Part shown: one piece after another, positions 55,441 to 64,000 of the stretch
Layout of the letters: each line of letters begins with the position of its first letter
Numbering within the stretch: the stretch's first letter is position 1
NCBI GenBank assembly: GCA_037043455.1
Contig: JAWPHD010010353.1
Location: forward strand, 30,583-94,582
Direction of reading: 5' to 3'
Source of the DNA: Cyrtodaria siliqua
Taxonomy: Eukaryota > Mollusca > Bivalvia > Adapedonta > Hiatellidae
Length of the DNA: 64,000 nucleotides
Translations under genes and position numbers: made by a program
Notes under the pieces: generated by a model
Told to the model about the DNA's origin: nothing
The model's input: only the letters and a program-made list of their open reading frames with translations
Databases searched by the model: none

Positions 55441-56421
55441 AATTGAAAATTGCATTCGGCATAAACACAATATAATCAGGCGTGCTTATGTCTTATTTAT
55501 GTACAAACAAAATCATATCGCTAAAAATATAAACTTGTACACTTTTTTTCTTTGAATATCAATATTTCTTATCACTTATGGGCTTCCGTAGAAAATGCGC
55601 TGGTGTTAAGAAATGCAAAGAATACCATTAATCCATACAGTGGTTTCGTATATAGTACAGTTTCTGCTATTGATATGCAAAACATCACGAGTATATCTTT
55701 CCGGGTAAACCAAAAGTGTTTTTTGCACGATACGAGAAGTTGGATCCCTGCCTATCTAATGATTTCTTCGATATAAAATATTATGTGCTTTATAATGGTG
55801 CTGTATTCGTATTTTTGTAAAAGGGTAGAGAATGGTGTTTTTCTTGTATTCGTATAATTATGTATGTAATTAGTATCTAGCTGTTCGTATTATCCTTTGC
55901 TTACGTATTGCTTGTATCTTTGTTTGTTAATTTACTGTCTGACTGTGGTATGTACCCATACCCGTAATATATAAATGAAATATATAATGTGTGCATGATT
56001 CGTGTGTAGTGTGTTCATGTATCACATGTACAAATTCATTCGTCAGTACTAAATAGTGTCATGTTATGACGATTAGTATGTTAAAACTTGTGATAAATCA
56101 TTCCATATTAAAGTCTTCTTAGTAACAACCCCAGCTTATTTGGTGCAACTATCCTCTTCGACTTTTTATCTACTTGTACACAGTCGTTTATTTACATGTA
56201 GTTTCGGTCGACCACCATATCTTCCTGTTAATATTGATAATGGCAGATACTATAATATTACGATTGACATAACGTTCAGTTTTAAATTTGTGTTCTTTCT
56301 TTATGTTCTTAAAGTCTTGTCATTTTGACAGTTGTTTCCATCATTCTATAGTGTCTCAAACATTACATTTCTTTCTAATTCAGATGATCAGGAATCTTAC
56401 GTTATGATACAATTACTTTCA
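55441..56421 (+). repeat. Segmental-duplication block, copy B, leading into the satellite
   Basis: From about 55880 the sequence follows 7660-8384 (GTTCATGTATCACATGTAC, TTATTTACATGTAGTTTCGG) up to GATACAATTACTTTCA, where the array starts. 55441-55840 has no assigned content. Confidence 0.75.
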
Positions 56422-59400
56422 CATCAACTATTCTGTAGAACGAAAACTTACGCATCTCAAGACCAATCATATACTCTGTACAGACATCAACTATTCTGTA
56501 GAACGGAAACTTACGCATCTCAAGACCAGTCATATACTCTGTACAAACATCAACTATTCTGTAGAACGGAAACATACGCATCACAAGACCACCACTCATA
56601 TACTCTGTACAAACATCAACTATTCTGTAGAACGGAAACTAACGCATCTCAAGACCAGTCATATACTCTGTACACACATCAACTATTCTGTAGAACGGAA
56701 ACTTACGCATCTCAAGACCAGTCATATACTCGGTACAAACATCAACTATTCTGTAGAGCGGAAACTTACGCATCTCAAGACCAGTCATATACTCTGTACA
56801 AACATCAACTATTCTGTAGAACGGAAATTTACGCATCACAAGACCATTCATACACTCTGTACAAACATCAACTTTTCTGTAGAGTGAATCTTACGCATCT
56901 GAAGACCAGTCATACACTCTGTACAGACATCAACTATTCTGTAGAGCGGAAACTTACGCATCTCAAGACCAGTCATATACTCTGTACACACATCAACTAT
57001 TCTGTAGAACGGAAACTTACGCATCTCAAGACCAGTCATATACTCGGTACAAACATCAACTATTCTGTAGAGCGAAAACTTACGCATCTCAAGACCAGTC
57101 ATATACTCTGTACAAACATCAACTATTCAGTAGAACGGAAATTTACGCATCTCAAGACCATTCATACACTCTGTACAAACATCAACTTTTCTGTAGAGTG
57201 AAACTTACGCATCTGAAGACCAGTCATATACTCTGTACAGACATCAACTATTCTGTAGAGTGGAAACTTACTCATCTCAAGACCAGTCATATACTCTGTA
57301 CAAACATCAACTATTCTATAGAACGGAAACTTACGCATCTCAAGACCAGTCATATACTCTGTACAAACATAAACTATTCTGTAGAGCGGAAACTTACGCA
57401 TCTCAACACCAGTCATATACTCTGTACAGACATCAACTATTATGTAGAGCGGAAACTTACGCATCCTGCTTTCTCAAGACCAGTCATATACTCTGTACAG
57501 ACATCAACTTTTCTGTAGAACGGAAACTTACGCATCTCAAGACCAGTCATATACTCTGTACAGACATAAACTTTTCTGTAGAACGGAAACTTACGCATCC
57601 TCCTTTCTCAAGACCAGTCATATACTCTGTACAAACATCAACTATTCTGTAGAACGGAAACTTACGCATCTCAAGACCAGTCATATACTCTGTACAAATA
57701 TCAACTATTCTGTAGAGCGGGAACTTACGCATCTCAAGACCAGTCATATACTCTGTACAAACATCAACTATTCTGTAGAGCGGAAACTTACGCATCTCAA
57801 GACCAATCATATACTCTGTACAGACATCAACTATTCTGTAGAACGGAAACTCACGCATCTCAAGACCAGTCATATACTCTGTACAAACATCAACTATTCT
57901 GTAGAGCGGAAACTTACGCATCTCAAGCCCTATTCATATACACTGTACAAACATCAACTAGTCTGTAGAACGGAAACTTACGCATCTCAAGAACAGTCCT
58001 TTACTCTGTACAAACATCAACTATTCTGTAGAGCGGAAACCTACGCATATCAAGACCAGTCATATACTGTGTACAAACATCAACTTTTCTGTAGAGCGGA
58101 AACTGACGCATCTCAAGACCAGTCATATACTCTGTACAAACATCAACTATTCTGTAGAGCGGAAACTCACGCATCTCAAGACCAGTCATATACACTGTAC
58201 AAACATCAACTATTCTGTAGAGCGGAAACTTACGCATCTCAAGACCAGTCATATACTCTGTACAAACATCAACTATTCTGTAGAACGGAAACTTACGCAT
58301 CTCAAGACCAGTCATATACTCTGTATACACATCAACTATTATGTAGAACGGAAACTCACGCATCCTACTTTCTCAAGACCAGTCATATACTCTGTACAAA
58401 CATCAACTATTATGTAGAAAGAAACTTACGCATCTCAAGACCAGTCATATACTCTGTACAAACATCAACTATTCTGTAGAACGTAAACTTACGCATCTCA
58501 AGACCCGTCATATACTCTGTACAGACATCAACTATTCCGTAGAACGGAAACTTACGCATCTCAAGACCAGTCATATACTCTGTACAGACATAAACTATTC
58601 TGTAGAACGGAAACTTACGCATCCTACTTTCTCAAGAACAGTCATATACTCTGTACAGACATCAACTATTCTGTAGAACGGAAACTTACGCATCCTACTT
58701 TCTCAAGACCAGTCATATACTCTGTACAAACATCAACTATTATGTAGAAAGAAACTTACGCATCTCAAGACCAGTCATATACTCTGTACAAACATCAACT
58801 ATTCTGTTGAACGTAAACTTACGCATCTCAAGACTCGTCATATACTCTGTACAGACATCAACTATTCTGTAGAGTGGAAACTTACTCATCTCAAGACCAG
58901 TCATATACTCTGTACAAACATCAACTATTCTGTGGAACGGAAACTTACGCATCTCAAGATCAGTCATATACTCGGTACAAACATCAACTATTCTGTAGAG
59001 CGGACACTTACGCATCTAAAGACCAGTCATATACTGTGTACAAACATCAACTATTCTGTAGAACGGAAATTTACGCATCTCAATACCATTTATACACTCT
59101 GTACAAACATCAACTTTTCTGTAGAGCGGAAACTTACGCATCTCAAGACCAGTCACATACTAAGTACAGACATCAAATATTCTGTAGAGTGGAAACTTAC
59201 TCATCTCAAGACCAGTCATATACTCTGTACAAACATCAACTATTCTGCAGAACGGAAACTTAAGCAACTCAAGACCAGGCATATACACTGTACAGACATA
59301 AACTATTCTGTAGAGCGGAAACTTACGCATCTCAAGACCAGTCATATACTCTGTACAGACATCAACTATTATGTAGAACGGAAACTTACGCATCCTACTT

Positions 59401-62400
59401 TCTCAAGACCAGTCATATACTCTGTACAAACATCAACTATTATGTAGAACGGAAACTTACGCATCTTAAGACCAGTCATATACTCTGTACAGACATAAAC
59501 TTTTCTGTAGAACGGAAACTTACGCATCCTCCTTTCTCAAGACCAGTCATATACTCTGTACAAACATCAACTATTCTGTAGAAAGAAACTTACGCATCTC
59601 AAGACCAGTCATATACTCTGTACAAATATCAACTATTCTGTAGAGCGGGAACTTACGCATCTCAAGACCAGTCATATACTCTGTACAAACATCAACTATT
59701 CTGTAGAGCGGAAACTTACGCATCTCAAGACCAATCATATACTCTGTACAGACATCAACTTTTCTGTAGAACGGAAACTTACGCATCTCAAGACCAGTCA
59801 TAAACACTGTACAAACATCAACTAGTCTGTAGAACGGAAACTTACGCATCTCAAGAACAGTCATTTACTCTGTACAAACATCAACTATTCTGTAGAGCGG
59901 AAACTTACGCATCTCAAGACCAGTCATATACTCTGTACAATCATCAACTATTCTGTAGAGCGGAAACTGACGCATCTCAAGACCAGTCATATACTCTGTA
60001 CAAACATCAACTATTCTGTAGAGCGGAAACTTACGCATCTCAAGATCAGTCATATACACTGTACAAACATCAACTATTCTGTAGAGCGGAAACTTACGCA
60101 TCTCAAGACCAGTCATATACTCTGTACAAACATCAACTATTCTGTAGAACGGAAACATACGCATCTCAAGACCAGTCATATACACTGTACACACATCAAC
60201 TATTATGTAGAACGGAAACTCACGCATCCTACTTTCTAAAGACCAGTCATATACTCTGTACAAACATCAACTATTATGTAGAAAGAAACTTACGCATCTC
60301 AAGACCAGTCATATACTCTGTACAAACATCAACTATTCTGTAGAACGTAAACTTACGCATCTCAAGACCCGTCATATACTCTGTACAGACATCAACTATT
60401 CTGTAGAGTGGAAACTTACTCATCTCAAGACCAGTCATATACTCTGTACAAACATCAACTATTCTGTAGAGCGGAAACTTACGCATCTCAAGACCAGTCA
60501 TATACTCTGTACAAACATCAACTATTCTGTAGAACGGAAACTTACGCATCTCAAGATCAGTCATATACTCGGTACAAACATCAACTATTCTGTAGAGCGG
60601 AAACTTACGCATCTAAAGACCAGTCATATACTATGTACAGACATCAAATATTCTGTAGAGTCGAAACTTACTCATCTCAAGACCAGTCATATACTCTGTA
60701 CAAACATCAACTATTCTGCAGAACGGAAACTTACGCATCGCAAGACCAGTCATATACACTGTACAAACATAAACTATTCTGTAGAGCGGAAACTTACGCA
60801 TCTCAAGACCAGTAATATACTCTGTACAGACATCATCTATTCTGTAGAACGGAAACTTACGCATCCTACCTTCTCAAGACCAGTCATATACTCTGTACAG
60901 ACATCAACTATTCCGTAGAACGGAAACTTACGCATCTCAAGACCAGTCATTTACTCTGTACAAACATTAACTATTATGTAGAACGGAAACTTACGCATCT
61001 CAAGACCAGTCATATACTCTGTACAAACATCAACTATTCTGTAGAGCGGAAACTTACGCATCTCAAGACCAGTCATATACTCTGTACACTAATCAACTAT
61101 TCTGTAGAACGGATACTTACGCATCTCAAGACCAGTCATATACTCTGTACAGACATAAACTATTCTGTAGAACGGAAACTTACGCATCCTACTTTCTCAA
61201 GACCAGTCATATACTCTGTACAAACATCAACTATTATGTAGAACGGAAACTTACGCATCTCAAGACCTGTCATATACTCTGTACAAACATCAACTATTCT
61301 GTAGAACGGAGACTTACGCATCTCAAGATCAGTCATATACTCGGTACAAACATCAACTATTCTGTAGAGCGGAAACTTATGCATCTAAAGACCAGTCATA
61401 TACTGTGTACAAACATCAACTATTCTGTAGAATGTAAATTTACGCATATCAAGACCATTTATACACTCTGTACAAACATCAACTTTTCTGTAGAGCGAAA
61501 ACTTACGCATCTAAAGACCAGTCATATACTATGTACAGACATCAAATATTCTGTAGAGTGGAAACTTACTCATCTCAAGACCAGTCATATACTCTGTACA
61601 AACATCAACTATTCTGCAGAACGGAAACTTACGCATCGCAAGACCAGTCATATACACTGTACAAACATAAACTATTCTGTAGAGCGGAAACTTACGCATC
61701 TCAAGACCAGTAATATACTCTGTACAGACATCATCTATTCTGTAGAACGGAAACTTACGCATCCTACCTTCTCAAGACCAGTCATATACTCTGTACAGAC
61801 ATCAACTATTCCGTAGAACGGAAACTTACGCATCTCAAGACCAGTCATTTACTCTGTACAAACATTAACTATTATGTAGAACGGAAACTTACGCATCTCA
61901 AGACCAGTCATATACTCTGTACAAACATCAACTATTCTGTAGAGAGGAAACTTACGCATCTCAAGACCAGTCATATACTCTGTACACTAATCAACTATTC
62001 TGTAGAACGGATACTTATGCATCTCAAGACCAGTCATATACTCTGTACAGACATAAACTATTCTGTAGAACGGAAACTTACGCATCCTACTTTCTCAAGA
62101 CCAGTCATATACTCTGTACAAACATCAACTATTATGTAGAACGGAAACTTACGCATCTCAAGACCAGTCATATACTCTGTACAAACATCAACTATTCTGT
62201 AGAACGGAAACTTACGCATCTCAAGATCAGTCATATACTCGGTACAAACATCAACTATTCTGTAGAGCGGAAACTTACGCATCTAAAGACCAGTCATATA
62301 CTGTGTACAAACATCAACTATTCTGTAGAATGGAAATTTACGCATATCAAGACCATTTATACACTCTGTACAAACATCAACTTTTCTGTAGAGCGAAAAC

Positions 62401-64000
62401 TTACGCATCTAAAGACCAGTCATATACTATGTACAGACATCAAATATTCTGTAGAGTGAAAACTTACTCATCTCAAGACCAGTCATATACTCTGTACAAA
62501 CATCAACTATTCTGCAGAACGGAAACTTACGCATCGCAAGACCAGTCATATACACTGTACAAACATAAACTATTCTGTAGAGCGGAAACTTACGCATCTC
62601 AAGACCAGTAATATACTCTGTACAGACATCATCTATTCTGTAGAACGGAAACTTACGCATCCTACCTTCTCAAGACCAGTCATATACTCTGTACAGACAT
62701 CAACTATTCCGTAGAACGGAAACTTACGCATCTAAAGACCAGTCATTTACTCTGTACAAACATTAACTATTATGTAGAACGGAAACTTACGCATCTCAAG
62801 ACCAGTCATATACTCTGTACAAACTTCAACTATTCTGTAGAGCGGAAACTTACGCATCTCAAGACCAGTCATATACTCTGTACACTAATCAACTATTCTG
62901 TAGAACGGATACTTACGCATCTCAAGAGCAGTCATATACTCTGTACAGACATAAACTATTCTGTAGAACGGAAACTTACGGATCCTACTTTCTCAAGACC
63001 AGTCATATACTCTGTACAAACATCAACTATTATGTAGAACGGAAACTTACGCATCTCAAGACCAGTCATATACTCTGTACAAACATCAACTATTCTGTAG
63101 AACGGAAACTTACGCATCTCAAGATCAGTCATATACTCGGTACAAACATCAACTATTCTGTAGAGCGGAAACTTACGCATCTAAAGACCAGTCATATACT
63201 GTGTACAAACATCAACTATTCTGTAGAATGGAAATTTACGCATATCAAGACCATTTATACACTCTGTACAAACATCAACTTTTCTGTAGAGCGAAAACTT
63301 ACGCATCTAAAGACCAGTCATATACTATGTACAGACATCAAATATTCTGTAGAGTGGAAACTTACTCATCTCAAGACCAGTCATATACTCTGTACAAACA
63401 TCAACTATTCTGCAGAACGGAAACTTACGCATCGCAAGACCAGTCATATACACTGTACAAACATAAACTATTCTGTAGAGCGGAAACTTACGCATCTCAA
63501 GACCAGTAATATACTCTGTACAGACATCATCTATTCTGTAGAACGGAACTTACGCATCCTACCTTCTCAAGACCAGTCATATACTCTGTACAGACATCAA
63601 CTATTCCGTAGAACGGAAACTTACGCATCTCAAGACCAGTCATTTACTCTGTACAAACATTAACTATTATGTAGAACGGAAACTTACGCATCTCAAGACC
63701 AGTCATATACTCTGTACAAACATCAACTATTCTGTAGAGCGGAAACTTACGCATCTCAAGACCAGTCATATACTCTGTACACTAATCAACTATTCTGTAG
63801 AACGGATACTTACGCATCTCAAGACCAGTCATATACTCTGTACAGACATAAACTATTCTGTAGAACGGAAACTTACGGATCCTACTTTCTCAAGACCAGT
63901 CATATACTCTGTACAAACATCAACTATTATGTAGAACGGAAACTTACGCATCTCAAGACCAGTCATATACTCTGTACAAACATCAACTATTCTGTAGAAC
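56422..64000. repeat. 63-bp satellite array, about 118 units, continuing past the window
   Basis: Unit begins CATCAACTATTCTGTAGAAC, continues GGAAACTTACGCATCTCAAG and ACCAGTCATATACTCTGTAC, and ends AAA. A minority of units are 71 bp, with an extra CTACTTTC (or CTCCTTTC). Variation is concentrated at AACGG/AGCGG, TATTCTG/TATTATG and ACAAA/ACAGA. Because 63 is a multiple of three, long frames appear on both strands (HQLFCRTETYASQDQSYTLY plus; MTGLEMRKFPFYRIVDVCTE minus). These are by-products. Confidence 0.97.
60602..64000. repeat. 898-bp higher-order repeat within the satellite
   Basis: Variant-marked landmarks recur exactly 898 bp apart: the CATCATCTATTCTG unit leading to CCTACCTTCTC has its TCTG at 60841-region, 61739, 62637 and 63535. 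898 equals 14 units of 63 plus two 8-bp inserts. Copies start at about 60602, 61500, 62398 and 63296; the last is cut by the window end. Copies differ by only a few bases. Confidence 0.9.

Noticed and set aside
56332..64000. Long open frames on both strands with 21-residue repeats
   Set aside because: The unit is 63 bp, so any frame free of stops in one unit stays open. Frames are open on both strands and break at each 71-bp unit. This is satellite DNA, not a repeat protein.
56422..64000. CRISPR-like array
   Set aside because: No unique spacers: whole units are tandem. Eukaryotic context.

Overview
This is AT-rich eukaryotic DNA from an animal, most likely a bivalve mollusc. The reasons are split genes with GT-AG introns, many decayed copies of retroelement families typical of invertebrates, a Polinton/Maverick element, and degenerate mollusc-style tandem repeats. 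The species cannot be fixed from the sequence. Almost every long open frame lies in a mobile element or in a satellite. No cellular gene is complete in the window.

Host genes. At 1-5600 lies the 3' end of a single-pass membrane receptor gene on the + strand. It has a juxtamembrane exon (8-55), a transmembrane exon (601-726), two 78-bp tail exons with tyrosine motifs (870-947, 4507-4584), a terminal exon (5542-5597) and two candidate alternative tail exons (1604-1635, 1957-2000). All boundaries in the main series are phase 1. Decayed sushi/CCP sequence occurs at 28.87-29.2 kb and 31.45-32.32 kb. Tail-exon paralogues lie at 35866, 45899 and 49122. I read these as the remains of a second, tandemly duplicated receptor. 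Non-coding blocks of 3.4-8.45 kb recur in the same order at 45.3-56.48 kb, which supports a direct segmental duplication about 42-48 kb apart.

Polinton (12923-24378). An 11.46-kb element has near-identical 255-bp terminal inverted repeats and a GGTAG target duplication, and sits inside a short interspersed host repeat. From left to right it carries protein-primed DNA polymerase B (+, at least seven stops and two frameshifts), a DDE integrase (-, one frameshift), a small + gene, a block of small - genes, a packaging ATPase (-, broken), a double jelly-roll major capsid gene (-, broken), an intact 238-codon + gene, and a decayed - gene that resembles the polymerase N-terminus. I could not find the usual cysteine protease or the penton gene. 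Most starts sit just downstream of a TATATA-type box.

Retroelements. Several 5'-truncated or internally deleted Penelope-like elements are present. The best copy (about 37.3-41.1 kb) has its GIY-YIG-like endonuclease before the reverse transcriptase, joined by a CxC segment, as in the permuted Naiad clade. Their 3' regions are scattered across the window on both strands. A non-LTR retrotransposon family is present as a reverse-transcriptase piece (25.06-26.93 kb), an endonuclease piece (27.16-28.1 kb) and a 3' end (47.95-48.72 kb, minus).

Satellite. From 56422 to the window end runs a 63-bp satellite of roughly 118 units. The last 3.4 kb is organised as an 898-bp higher-order repeat (14 monomers, two of them 8 bp longer). 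A single monomer in matching flanking sequence at 8385-8455 looks like the unexpanded state of the same locus.
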